Shown here one piece after another: positions 1-8,437 of a stretch of 64,000 nt of DNA (positions are counted from its first letter, which is position 1; the number at the start of each line of letters is the position of its first letter). Made by a program: the position numbers and the translations under genes. Below the pieces are notes generated by a model. That model searched no databases and was not told the DNA's origin. It worked only from the letters and a program-made list of their open reading frames with translations. The DNA is from Candidatus Hydrogenedentota bacterium (GTDB taxonomy: Bacteria > Hydrogenedentota > Hydrogenedentia > Hydrogenedentales > SLHB01), in contig JABWCD010000001.1 in assembly GCA_013359265.1 (NCBI GenBank), positions 229,000 through 292,999 on the forward strand, written 5' to 3'.

Positions 1-420
1 TATCTTTTGCTTGCCGGTCTTCGGATCCATGACCGGCACCTGCATCGGATACGATTTCTTGTCTTCAATGATCTCGCTGTACCAGAAGTTCTCAGGCTTC
101 AACCGGGAGAGGTTGTGCAGTTCACGCGACCACACGATTCGGTTCGACGCGATTTCCTGGATCGTGGCGATCTTGTCCGCAAGTTGCAGCTTCAGCTTCT
201 CGAGTTCATTGGACTCTTCGACGATTTTCTTCTTTTCTTCGAGTTCTTGCTGGTAGGAGGTTAGCTGCGCCTGCTGACCCAATATCCGGGCGGATGTCGA
301 TATGAACGAAAAAGCGATGTATAGCACTGCGAGGACCGCCACGATACCCACCGCGATATAAGGAACCGGCGTGCGCTTGACGGGACGTAAATGGTGTGGA
401 AGCAGGTTTATGTTGATCAT
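1..420 (-). CDS. pilN: PilN-like type IV pilus assembly protein, N-terminal part (runs off the left edge)
   Basis: The reading frame opens with an ATG at 420 whose first bases overlap the pilM stop codon as ATGA, so the two are translationally coupled. The 140 visible residues are open to the window edge. They start with a MININLLP-type motif, the cytoplasmic segment by which PilN binds PilM. A single membrane span follows at about residues 21-40, then a charged coiled coil at about 50-95. This is the PilN layout: a bitopic inner-membrane protein linking cytoplasmic PilM to periplasmic PilO. The C-terminal periplasmic domain is missing because of the window edge. The family call rests on this layout plus the pilM neighbour. 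Confidence 0.85.
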   Translation of the reverse strand, partial: MININLLPHHLRPVKRTPVPYIAVGIVAVLAVLYIAFSFISTSARILGQQAQLTSYQQELEEKKKIVEESNELEKLKLQLADKIATIQEIASNRIVWSRELHNLSRLKPENFWYSEIIEDKKSYPMQVPVMDPKTGKQKI

Positions 421-1646
421 AGGTCTGCCATCCCGCGCGCGGCCAAACCGACCGCAACCATGAATTGGGCAGGGTGCTCCAGCATGCGGCTCACGGTGTG
501 GTCGGGGCCGAGCGTAAGCGCGCTGTGCGTCGGGTCCGCAAGTTCAACGGCCACGCCCAATTCTTCATGTAAGGTGTCTCGCAACAGTCCGAGATGCGCA
601 ACTCCTCCGCTCACTATTAGCCGTTCGACCGCATGTTCGTACAACTGTTGTTCGTAGTAGTCGAACGATCGGCGTATCTCGCTTACAAGCCGCACCAGCG
701 GAGGCGCGAGAATATCTTCCATCGATTTCTCGCTCTGCGGCGCGGCTTGCACAGCGGGCTTCGGCGCCGGCGCCACCGGCCCGAGCGAATCGAGCGCGCC
801 CAACTCGTCGTCAAGCGGATCCAGCAGGTTCGATGATGCGGCGCCCATCGCAGGTTCCGCGGGCGCGCCGGGAAGCTCGGGCGGCAGTGGCGGAGGCTCC
901 GCCGCGGCGGCGGACCTCTGTTGCGCGTACTCGAGCAACATGCGCTCGGCCTCCGGTAGTTCGACGCGTTTGGCCTTGGCTACCGCCTGGATGAGTTCCT
1001 TTGCGCCCCAGTTCACGTCGCGTATGAAGTTGGACTTGCCGTCCTTCACAAAATGAATGCTTGTATTCGACGCGCCAAGATTGATCAGTGCGACCGACTC
1101 GCCCACACGCAGAAAGTCGCAGCCTTCCGCGGCGTCGGCCAACGCAAGCGAATCGACTCCCAGGACGCTGTAGCTCATCTCCGCTTCGCTCGCGATCTGC
1201 ACGCGCGATTCGATCACTTCATACCGCGCGGCAACGAGCAAAACCTTGACAAGGTTCTTGCCGGCCTCGCTCACGCTCTCGAGGGGTGTCCAATCCAGAA
1301 AGACTTCGGACCGCTCGTATGGAATGTTCTGGCCCGCTTCCTTTTCGATCGCCTCCGACATTTGCGCGTCGGACGCCTCCGGCAGGCGCGGATATCGAAT
1401 AACGACGGTCTGACCCGGAAGCGCCCCGACGATCACGCTCTGTGCCGCAGGCATCGAACGCATGGCCTCGCGCAATGCGGACGCCTGCGCGATCACCGGA
1501 TCGGTGTTGAGCTGCGCGCGATCAATGACGGCATAGCCAACATTGTCCACGCGGTAGCCCCCGTGCCCCTTGGAAAGTTGGACGGTCTTCACCGAATGCG
1601 AGCCGATGTCAACACCAACGGCTTTGGTCGGCTTAGTGAACAGCAA
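417..1646 (-). CDS. pilM: PilM, actin-like type IV pilus / type II secretion assembly ATPase
   Basis: PilM is a cytoplasmic FtsA/actin-fold protein that binds the N-terminus of PilN and helps assemble the pilus inner-membrane platform. The actin phosphate-1 motif GVDIGSHSVK lies at residues 11-20, a second nucleotide-site motif around 188-200, and the phosphate-2 type motif VSGGVAHLGLL at 345-355. The protein has 409 residues, longer than the usual ~350. The excess is an Ala/Pro-rich low-complexity insertion at about 241-313. The start is a TTG at 1646, chosen because a strong GGGGAGG ribosome-binding site (about 1657-1663) lies ten bases upstream and the actin motif begins right after. pilN follows with a 4-base overlap. 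Confidence 0.93.
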   Translation of the reverse strand: MLFTKPTKAVGVDIGSHSVKTVQLSKGHGGYRVDNVGYAVIDRAQLNTDPVIAQASALREAMRSMPAAQSVIVGALPGQTVVIRYPRLPEASDAQMSEAIEKEAGQNIPYERSEVFLDWTPLESVSEAGKNLVKVLLVAARYEVIESRVQIASEAEMSYSVLGVDSLALADAAEGCDFLRVGESVALINLGASNTSIHFVKDGKSNFIRDVNWGAKELIQAVAKAKRVELPEAERMLLEYAQQRSAAAAEPPPLPPELPGAPAEPAMGAASSNLLDPLDDELGALDSLGPVAPAPKPAVQAAPQSEKSMEDILAPPLVRLVSEIRRSFDYYEQQLYEHAVERLIVSGGVAHLGLLRDTLHEELGVAVELADPTHSALTLGPDHTVSRMLEHPAQFMVAVGLAARGMADL

Positions 1647-1738
1647 CGGTTCTAAACCTCCCCGCGCGCCGGGACGATGCCGGTTCGCGCTCTGGCCGTA
1701 CCACGAAAAAGTTGGCGACGGCTTAGTGCCAAAATCAC

Positions 1739-1755
1739 ACTACTCTTCCAGTAGT
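1739..1755. promoter_or_regulatory. Inverted repeat at the expected pilM transcription start
   Basis: ACTACT and AGTAGT form a perfect 6-base inverted repeat separated by five bases (1745-1749). It sits just downstream of the proposed -10 box, where a repressor could block initiation. It could equally be a chance palindrome. Confidence 0.3.
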
Positions 1756-1762
1756 CGTATCG

Positions 1763-1791
1763 AGAGTAGCAAAAATCGAATAATCTGTCAA
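1763..1791 (-). promoter_or_regulatory. Sigma-70-type promoter for pilMN
   Basis: On the minus strand a perfect -35 TTGACA (1786-1791) is followed by a 17-base spacer and a weak -10 TACTCT (1763-1768). It lies about 110 bases upstream of the pilM start in an AT-rich stretch that contrasts with the GC-rich genes. The spacing is ideal but the -10 matches only three of six consensus bases. Confidence 0.55.
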
Positions 1792-2565
1792 GTTTTTACT
1801 TCTAAACAATTGACGCAAAATCCACCCGATTTCTGTGTTCTGGCAAAATGTTTGTCGTTTCTAAGCTACAATTTTTCGATAATTACGCTTATTATAATAA
1901 ATTCAACTTATTCACGTAGGCAATCGATTACGACACAAGCGAAACCTCCATGGCGCTCCACTGGCATCCAATTGTTTGCATTGTCGCATTGTTATGTCAT
2001 TATGTCAAGAGTTTACATAGGGCCAAAAAACTGTGGGCGAAACGGTACTCCCGTCTCGCCCACGAAAAAGTTTCCCCGCACATTGCCGGTGGCAGCGAAA
2101 CAATTTGAACCAACCCATTAGGTGGGTGCCCTCACGGTAGCGGCCGGTTCGCACTGAACGCGCATACCGTTAGCTACAACAAATGTTGGGCCCCCGGTTC
2201 AAATATTAGGCTCAATGTTTCGCACGCCGTATCGTACACGGCAGGGAAAACCAATAGTCCCACGCCGATTCTAACAGAGGTATGGGAGACCGTCAAGATA
2301 GAATTATGTGAAAAACATGATTTAGTCGCAGCTCTTGAGAGCCGAAATGCATCGTTGACAAGTGCGACGAATCAATTGCCGGTCGGCCAGTCAATGTGGC
2401 AAGAATTCGCCACCAAACGTCCTGGAAGCCCAACCACCCCGAATCGCATAAGGCGTTGCCACTATGTAAGTTAATTGCGAATCCACTTTCCCGGAGGGCG
2501 CTGGCACGCACGTTGCTCTCCGAAAATTCGTCTCGCTTAGAAGACGGAAAGCACGGTCCCAGCAG

Positions 2566-2591
2566 GACCCCCGGATCCCCAGCCGGGGGTC
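2566..2591. terminator. GC-rich hairpin just after the 2599-4092 gene
   Basis: A perfect 9-base-pair stem (gacccccgg at 2566-2574, ccgggggtc at 2583-2591) encloses an 8-base loop. It begins 7 bases past the stop codon of the minus-strand gene. The T-rich tract is on the plus-strand side (TTTGCTTTT), so as a minus-strand intrinsic terminator it lacks a good U-tract. It may act as an mRNA 3' end stabiliser or as a bidirectional terminator. Confidence 0.5.
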
Positions 2592-2598
2592 TTTGCTT

Positions 2599-4092
2599 TT
2601 ACATCCCCTGGGCTTTGTAAGCGAGTCCCATCAAGTACACGTGGAATGGAAACCCACTGAGAAAGGACATTGCCACAAAGAACAACACCAGGTGGACCAC
2701 CGCCAAAACGTAGTACAACATGACCTCAATCCGCTCAAGTTGGTACGCAGCCCGCATCACGGCAAAAGCAAAGAATGGCGAAACGATTCCGACGAGAAGC
2801 ATCACCAACACGTTTGTAACCATGTCGTCCTCGGGCATCCGGCCCAGTATCAGCAATGTGAACAGGACGGGAAGGAACGTTGCGACTATGTACAGAATTG
2901 GAAGCATGACTAGCGCAATAACTGGGAGTTTCGGCAGTTCGAACTCGGTTTCTGCCTGCGCGAGAAAGCCTTGGTCGGCCATGCTTGTGTAGAACTCGTG
3001 CGAGTCGATAAGGCCTTCCTGCCGGTAATACTGCTCCTCGAATGCGTAGTCCGTCAGGATGGTTGTCGGAAGACGGGTCAGTTCATACATATCCCGGATG
3101 CCAGGTTCCTTTTCGACGTCGATCTTCGCGCAAATCCACTCTTTCGCCAGGTAGCGGATCGTGGGGTCGCTCCACACGTAGGAATCCATCGAATCCATAT
3201 CGGACGACGGAGTAGCACTCGAATAAAAAACGAGGAGAATGTCCCGGCCTTCCTCGTCGGCCGCGCCCGAGGCAGCCTCGATTGAATCGAGCCAGGTGAT
3301 TTCCGGGCCGTCGAAGTGGGGCGCGGCTGGCTGAGTCTGAGCGTCCGTCGAGGACGCCGCCTGCTCCTGTTGTGCGGCTGGCGGCGCCTGCTGCGCGACG
3401 GGCTGGGTTTGTCCGCCGCGCCGAATGAGTGGCAGCGCGATAAGCCCTACGAGCACGACCGCGGCAATTCCGGCGCCGATATAGATGCCCTTCTTGGATC
3501 GCGGCGGCTTCATGATCGGCGGAGGACCCGAAGCGGCGGGTTTCGCGGCAAACAGGTCGTCCAATGCGGCCATGTCGATAACCGGCGAACCATCGCTCAA
3601 ATCAATGGCTTCCGGGCCGGCCCCCAAACTTTCCGGGCCGGGTATGACCCCCTGCGCGGCGCTATGTGGGTCGAAGACCGGGCTGAATTCGATATTCTTA
3701 CCCTTCAACCGATCCTCGACGGGCGGGGGATTCGAGTCGAGAGTAAACACGTTGGCGGGAGGGACCGCGGGGCTACCCGTGGTTTTTGGCTCGGTTTTCT
3801 CTTTTTCCTTTTGGAGTTGGGCCTTGCGCAGATCGCCAATTTTTCCCATCAGCTTTTCGCCGCGGGGATCGCCGAATTCGACCTTGAGTTGGCGGCACAA
3901 ATCGAGCGCCTCGTCGTACCGGCCCACCCGGGCCAAACACATGGCTCGGGGATAGATTACGTTCTTGGTGTCGGGAAACTGCTTGTCCAGTTCATCCAGA
4001 ACGGTCAGCGCTTCCGGGAACCGTTTGTCCCGGAATAGCTGGTCGGCTTGCTTGAACTTCTCGCGCGCGTCCGTCTTCTTACCCATGCACAC
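2599..4092 (-). CDS. TPR / thioredoxin-like / three-TM membrane protein of unknown function
   Basis: The 497-residue protein has an N-terminal TPR-like helical region (about 8-75), a Pro-rich linker and a membrane span at about 203-223. A thioredoxin-fold-like domain follows at about 265-375, and three C-terminal spans lie at about 389-416, 424-447 and 458-480. The thioredoxin-like part has the LVFYSSA strand, an acidic IDVEKEPGI segment and the cis-Pro-type LPTT. The CxxC active site is replaced by a Ser/Thr-rich ATPSSD stretch, so disulfide chemistry is unlikely. The start is a GTG at 4092; an in-frame ATG at 4086 is equally possible and neither has a clear ribosome-binding site. A hairpin follows the stop. 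Confidence 0.75.
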   Translation of the reverse strand: MCMGKKTDAREKFKQADQLFRDKRFPEALTVLDELDKQFPDTKNVIYPRAMCLARVGRYDEALDLCRQLKVEFGDPRGEKLMGKIGDLRKAQLQKEKEKTEPKTTGSPAVPPANVFTLDSNPPPVEDRLKGKNIEFSPVFDPHSAAQGVIPGPESLGAGPEAIDLSDGSPVIDMAALDDLFAAKPAASGPPPIMKPPRSKKGIYIGAGIAAVVLVGLIALPLIRRGGQTQPVAQQAPPAAQQEQAASSTDAQTQPAAPHFDGPEITWLDSIEAASGAADEEGRDILLVFYSSATPSSDMDSMDSYVWSDPTIRYLAKEWICAKIDVEKEPGIRDMYELTRLPTTILTDYAFEEQYYRQEGLIDSHEFYTSMADQGFLAQAETEFELPKLPVIALVMLPILYIVATFLPVLFTLLILGRMPEDDMVTNVLVMLLVGIVSPFFAFAVMRAAYQLERIEVMLYYVLAVVHLVLFFVAMSFLSGFPFHVYLMGLAYKAQGM

Positions 4093-4255
4093 ACCCGATC
4101 ACGTTGTCCCCCTGCCCGACAACGGCGGCACTCCACAGCCCGGCACAAGCCTACGAAACCGGCGCTCCAAGCGCAACTCCGAGCGCCGCGTTTGCGACAA
4201 AAGCGTACCGTTCTGGTAGTATCTGCAATAGTAGTCCGCAGTCGAGGTATTCGCC

Positions 4256-5059
4256 ATGTGTCGCCGGGTTTGCGTTCTCGTGTTCCTCGTTTCCGCATGC
4301 GCTGGCGCGCAAGTGGTTGTCGACCTGCTACCCGATATGGTGGTGGATACGGCGTTTCTCGAAGATCACGAGATTCGTACCGATATCAAACCGAACAAGA
4401 CCCACCTGATCTTCTCGAACGCCATGGCGAACGTTGGCGATGGGCCGCTGTACGTTTTCGGCGTGAATCCCAAGGATAAGGGTGCGGACGACGAGACGCA
4501 GAAAGTCAAGCAACGGATATTCCGGTCGGACGGAAGCCATTACAACCGCGTTGCGGGGCATTTTGTGTATCACTCGCAGCACAATCACACGCACTTCGAA
4601 GACTGGGCAATTTACCGGTTGCGCGAGATTCTGCCGAACGATGGTGTCGGCGATATTATCGCGACGAGCAAGAAGACGAGCTTCTGTCTGCTTGACAGCT
4701 TCGAGTACGACCTGTCGCTGCCCAACGCGCCGGACAACCCCGAATTCATCTCGTGCAGTACCGACGTGCAAGGCATCTCGGTCGGCTACGAAGACTTGTA
4801 CGACAAGAGCATTCCCGGCCAGTGGATCGATATTACGAACGTACCGAATGGCGACTACTGGCTGGAATCCGAGGTCGATCCCGAGAACAACGTCCTGGAA
4901 AAGGACGACGCGAACAACGTCGGGCGAATCAAAGTAACCGTCGACAAGGACACACCACCCGATCCGGACCCGGACCCGGGCCCCAATCCAAGCGGATTGC
5001 TCGCGGCGATTCTCGCCCTGCTCCAGTCTCTGCTGGATTTTCTACGCGGGGGCACGTAA
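4256..5059 (+). CDS. Secreted lysyl oxidase family protein
   Basis: Lysyl oxidases are copper amine oxidases that oxidise peptidyl lysine to allysine. An N-terminal signal peptide spans about residues 1-18. The copper-binding cluster YHSQHNHTHF (105-114) aligns with the WHSCHQHYH motif of animal LOX, giving H109, H111 and H113 as metal ligands. K140 in KKTSFC and Y182 in EDLYDKS occupy the positions of human K320 and Y355, which form the lysyl tyrosylquinone cofactor. The QWIDITNVPNGDYWL segment and the downstream DANN motif are also conserved. After the catalytic domain there is a Pro/Asp linker (about 233-246) and a short hydrophobic tail that may anchor the protein. Substrates in bacteria are unknown. 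Confidence 0.88.
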   Translation: MCRRVCVLVFLVSACAGAQVVVDLLPDMVVDTAFLEDHEIRTDIKPNKTHLIFSNAMANVGDGPLYVFGVNPKDKGADDETQKVKQRIFRSDGSHYNRVAGHFVYHSQHNHTHFEDWAIYRLREILPNDGVGDIIATSKKTSFCLLDSFEYDLSLPNAPDNPEFISCSTDVQGISVGYEDLYDKSIPGQWIDITNVPNGDYWLESEVDPENNVLEKDDANNVGRIKVTVDKDTPPDPDPDPGPNPSGLLAAILALLQSLLDFLRGGT

Positions 5060-5096
5060 CAAGCCCGGGATCGGCGCAATACACTTACCGCCTCGC

Positions 5097-5666
5097 TCAA
5101 CGCTCGCCGCCATTCGGGATATCTATTCTGGGGCGTTTCCGGCTTGGCTCATCGGAGCGCCGGAACAGCGCGTACAGTCCCCACTGCAACACGCCGATGA
5201 GCCCCATGACAATCGCGGTCAGCACGAAGATTGACCCGCCGAAGACGAGCCATAAGCGTGTCTTTTGCACTGCGAGGATAATGACGAACGTCACCGCGAT
5301 CACGGCGATCAATCCCGATAGGCGATCAAAACCGGGAACATCGTCAAAAGAAACGTTCTTGCGAATCAGCATAAGCGTGACGACCATCGAGACGGGCGGA
5401 AAGATGTAGAGGAGCACGTTCTGATCCAACAGGTTCTCGTTGGTAAAGAACAACATGTAGCCTACGACTACGGCGACGAACACACCTGGAAGGCATGCCC
5501 AATAGACGAGCAAGGCATAGACGTACCGCCACGGTGCACGCGCGCCCTCTCCAAGCCCGTGTACGAAACGCAACGCAATCGCAACGACAGGTGGCGCCAC
5601 AAAGGCCGCCGCGATGGCCCACGACGGTAGAGCTGCAACCCAGTTGATGAATTCGCGTGTGGTCAC
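5097..5666 (-). CDS. Conserved polytopic membrane protein of unknown function
   Basis: The 189-residue protein has about five hydrophobic spans and ends in a short basic cytoplasmic-type tail. Motifs such as GARAPWRYVYALLVY, NENLLDQNVLLY and VPGFDRLSGL give it the look of a conserved uncharacterised family rather than a random frame. I recall similar membrane proteins in Bacteroidetes-type genomes but cannot name a function. It lies on the same strand as, and about 100 bases downstream of, the ArnT-like operon, so it could be its last gene. Confidence 0.65.
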   Translation of the reverse strand: MTTREFINWVAALPSWAIAAAFVAPPVVAIALRFVHGLGEGARAPWRYVYALLVYWACLPGVFVAVVVGYMLFFTNENLLDQNVLLYIFPPVSMVVTLMLIRKNVSFDDVPGFDRLSGLIAVIAVTFVIILAVQKTRLWLVFGGSIFVLTAIVMGLIGVLQWGLYALFRRSDEPSRKRPRIDIPNGGER

Positions 5667-5772
5667 TCGTCCCTCCGTCGCGCTGGAACGTCACGGTTAT
5701 GGAAAGATAGTAGTCTGGCCGATCGAATCCGTCAACGGCGAAATACCGGCGCGGGTGGGGCGCCAGCGGACG

Positions 5773-7710
5773 CTACTGCGTGCCATTCAGCGCGATGCCG
5801 GCGCCGGCGGCGTTCGCAAAGAGCGCGACGCGTTCGCTTCCGACGGGCGCGCGCGCTACCAAAGTCAGGCTTCGCAACTCGGGCGCGAAGGGGAGCAGCC
5901 AACGCCAGTCGGATTCCTGGACAATTAGAAATGTTGGGCCGGAATTGGCGGTTGACTGCGCGAACTCTTGCACCGACCTTCCAACAGATGTCTTGAATTC
6001 GTCGACCAGCGGTGATTTCGCCTTTGCGAAGGAGAATACGCTCTCCGACTTCGCGCGCAAGGCTTCGACCTCCGCGTCTGTGATGTTTGCCCAGTCCGCG
6101 ATTTCAACGGGACCTGTTGACTTGCGCAGCGCGCTGCCGAGCGCGCGCAGTTGCCCGATGAACTCGGCCGGGTCCATGTCCGGCGGGGCGTGAATCGGCC
6201 ATTCGTCAACGAGGTAGGGAATATGCTTATGCTTTGCGTAGAAGATGTACTCCTCGCGGGAGAACGCAACTGAGTACAGGTTGTACGTGGTCCCGCGCTC
6301 CGACAATTGGCGCAACGGCGCGCAGAATCCGCTCGCGCCTTTCAATGTATTTACCTCGGGCAAGACTAGCGTTGCGGCGATGACAGCGAGACCTGCGAAG
6401 TGGCCGGCCATGGCGAAGTGCATCGCGCCGGCTTGGCGCCGCGCCGTCACAACAATTGCGTGAACCGCAAATATGAGGGCTGCGCCGGTCACGACTGCCG
6501 CGGCGCGGACCATGTCGTAGTTCACGGTCAGTTCGTATTTTTCCAACGTGCCGGCGAAACTGAGGTCGAAATCAATCGTGTCGGCAATCCACGCGAAGTA
6601 TCCCAAGGGAAACGCCAGTACACCCAACGCCAACAACGGTATCGCCCAGACTCCACCAACCGACCGGCGCACCCACGTGCGTTGGGTGTCATCGGAAAGC
6701 GCGACTACCGAGTACGCAATTAGAATTGCGCACGCAGGGAAAATGGGAAGCAGGTATACGGCGCGCTTTCCCGAACTGATCGAAAAGAAAACGATTGCAG
6801 GAATGATCCAGCAGAATAGCAGCCGCATCGCGTCGTTCTCGCGGCGGCGCGTCCACGCAAACCAAACCGTCCACGGCAGGAATAAAGTCCACGGGAACAG
6901 GTTAAGGGGCAGGTTTTCAAGGTAATACCAGGGCGGGCGCGGCTTGCTTACGCCCAACAGGAAACGTCCTATGGTTTGCCGATAGAGATTCTCTGCAAGA
7001 CCGAGTGAGTGTCCGGGCGTTGCGCTCGAAGACGGCGCGGCGCTCACGTACGCAGGGACGAGCCACACGGCGAGCACGGCGGCGATGGCGAGCAGTCCCC
7101 AGCCGAGCCGTAGTGCGCGGCGCTCGTCGCTACGCTTCCAATAGAATGCGATTGCGAGCAACAGGGGGAAGACGACGCCGGGCGGCCCCTTCGCGAAGAC
7201 GGCCGCGCCCGTGGCAACGTAGAAGGCGACAAGCCAGCGGCCGGATTTCGTTTCGTGGTGCATCCAGAAGGCGTAGAGCGCCGCGGCAAGGCACGCCGTC
7301 AGCAGCATGTCCGTGCGGGCCGATCGCGCTTCCCACCAAAACAGCACGGATGTGATCAGAACGAGCCCCGCGCAAAGCCCGACGCGGTAGCCGTACATGC
7401 GCGAGGCCAATTGGAACGTGAAGTAGACCGCGGCCATTGCCGCAAGTAACGACGGGACGCGCGCGGTCGTTTCGGTCACGTCGCCGAACGGCAACGACAC
7501 GAGCGCGATGATCCAAAACAAAAGCGGTGGCTTCTCTTTGTATGGTTGGCCGTTGACTGTCAGAGCAATTGGGTTGCCGGATTGCATCATTTCGCGGGCG
7601 ACCTGGCCGAAGCGGGGTTCGTCCGGTGGCCAGAGATCATAACCGCCGATGTTCGCACTGAACACGATAAACGCCGCGGCGAGTACCGCGATGAGGGGCA
7701 TGCGCTGCAT
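5773..7710 (-). CDS. ArnT-like GT-C glycosyltransferase (polyprenol-phosphate sugar donor)
   Basis: Members of the PMT/ArnT group move a sugar from a polyprenyl phosphate carrier to lipid A or another acceptor on the periplasmic face of the inner membrane. The protein (645 residues) has the N-terminal DLWPPDEPRFGQVAREM motif at about 25-41, with the acidic pair D30/E31 expected in the first periplasmic loop. The KEKPPLLFW motif and about a dozen membrane spans follow, then a soluble C-terminal domain. It starts three bases after the stop of the LAB_N gene and belongs with the GT2 gene upstream, which should make the lipid-linked donor. The exact sugar and acceptor cannot be read from the sequence. 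Confidence 0.87.
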   Translation of the reverse strand: MQRMPLIAVLAAAFIVFSANIGGYDLWPPDEPRFGQVAREMMQSGNPIALTVNGQPYKEKPPLLFWIIALVSLPFGDVTETTARVPSLLAAMAAVYFTFQLASRMYGYRVGLCAGLVLITSVLFWWEARSARTDMLLTACLAAALYAFWMHHETKSGRWLVAFYVATGAAVFAKGPPGVVFPLLLAIAFYWKRSDERRALRLGWGLLAIAAVLAVWLVPAYVSAAPSSSATPGHSLGLAENLYRQTIGRFLLGVSKPRPPWYYLENLPLNLFPWTLFLPWTVWFAWTRRRENDAMRLLFCWIIPAIVFFSISSGKRAVYLLPIFPACAILIAYSVVALSDDTQRTWVRRSVGGVWAIPLLALGVLAFPLGYFAWIADTIDFDLSFAGTLEKYELTVNYDMVRAAAVVTGAALIFAVHAIVVTARRQAGAMHFAMAGHFAGLAVIAATLVLPEVNTLKGASGFCAPLRQLSERGTTYNLYSVAFSREEYIFYAKHKHIPYLVDEWPIHAPPDMDPAEFIGQLRALGSALRKSTGPVEIADWANITDAEVEALRAKSESVFSFAKAKSPLVDEFKTSVGRSVQEFAQSTANSGPTFLIVQESDWRWLLPFAPELRSLTLVARAPVGSERVALFANAAGAGIALNGTQ

Positions 7711-7713
7711 GAA

Positions 7714-8433
7714 CTAGGCGGCCCCGGCCGTGTGCGCGGCGTCGGACGGGTTCCGATGAATGAACCAGATATTGCGGAGGTAGACAGGTACATTGAGGAT
7801 CGGTCCGACGGCGAGGAGCCATTCGCCCTGCGCCGCGAACGCGGCGGTGAGCAGCACGGCCGCAACGAGGCTCATGTGCCAGAAGACATCGGGAACGACG
7901 CTTTTGCGCCGCAGTTCGGTCGCGATCCACTGAATGATGAATCGTCCCGCAAACAGGCCCTGCCCCACGACGCCCACGGCGATCCACAGCCACATGGCCA
8001 CGGCTTCGTGTTGCTGCTTCGTTTTGCTCACGCCTATCTTGTGCCACCATATCCACACGACGACCGCCACGGCTGCAATTGCGATCGCGGCAACCACGGA
8101 CTGAAACGCGATGCTGCGGGCGCGGGACAGCTTTCCCTTGTCGCGCCAGATGTGCACGAGATTGCGCGAATAGATGACTGTGTTGAGGCTGTAACTCAGC
8201 CCGCCGTTGGCGGAACGCATGTGGATCGAATAGAGCAGGAGCAAGATCGCGCCGATGCTGCTCAGATACCAGAACGAGGTTGGCACAACGCTGCGCTTGC
8301 GTTTTTCCGATGCATACCATTGCACGTAGAATCGGCTGTTGAAGACCAGCGTGCCGACTGTGCCGATGCAAAACCAGAGCGCGAGTACGGGATCGGAAAG
8401 TGTCGCGCGCAGTTCCTGAATCCACTCCCCCAC
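7714..8433 (-). CDS. Membrane protein with two tandem lipid-A-biosynthesis N-terminal (LAB_N) domains
   Basis: Two copies of the small LAB_N helical membrane module lie in tandem. The first spans roughly residues 15-95 (NSRFYVQWYASEKRKRSVVP, then FWYLSSIGA). The second spans roughly 135-225 (FAGRFIIQWIATELRRKSVVP, then FWHMSLVAA). Such domains often accompany sugar and lipid A modifying enzymes. The chosen start is a GTG at 8433, nine bases after an AAGGGG ribosome-binding site and four bases after the GT2 stop; a TTG at 8451 is possible. The gene sits between the GT2 and ArnT-like genes, suggesting a role in handling the polyprenol-linked sugar. Confidence 0.83.
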   Translation of the reverse strand: MGEWIQELRATLSDPVLALWFCIGTVGTLVFNSRFYVQWYASEKRKRSVVPTSFWYLSSIGAILLLLYSIHMRSANGGLSYSLNTVIYSRNLVHIWRDKGKLSRARSIAFQSVVAAIAIAAVAVVVWIWWHKIGVSKTKQQHEAVAMWLWIAVGVVGQGLFAGRFIIQWIATELRRKSVVPDVFWHMSLVAAVLLTAAFAAQGEWLLAVGPILNVPVYLRNIWFIHRNPSDAAHTAGAA

Positions 8434-8437
8434 GCGG

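Larger units (their letters stand above)
1647..2598. other. Non-coding interval between pilM and the TPR/thioredoxin-like gene
   Basis: No convincing gene was found here; short open frames on both strands lack family features and ribosome-binding sites. The part from about 1740 to 2000 is AT-rich and holds the pilM promoter. No tRNA fold was recognised. A GC-rich hairpin lies at the right end. Confidence 0.6.

Noticed and set aside
2160-2230. A tRNA-like GGTTCAAAT word between pilM and the TPR gene
   Set aside because: No acceptor, D or anticodon arms can be folded around it.
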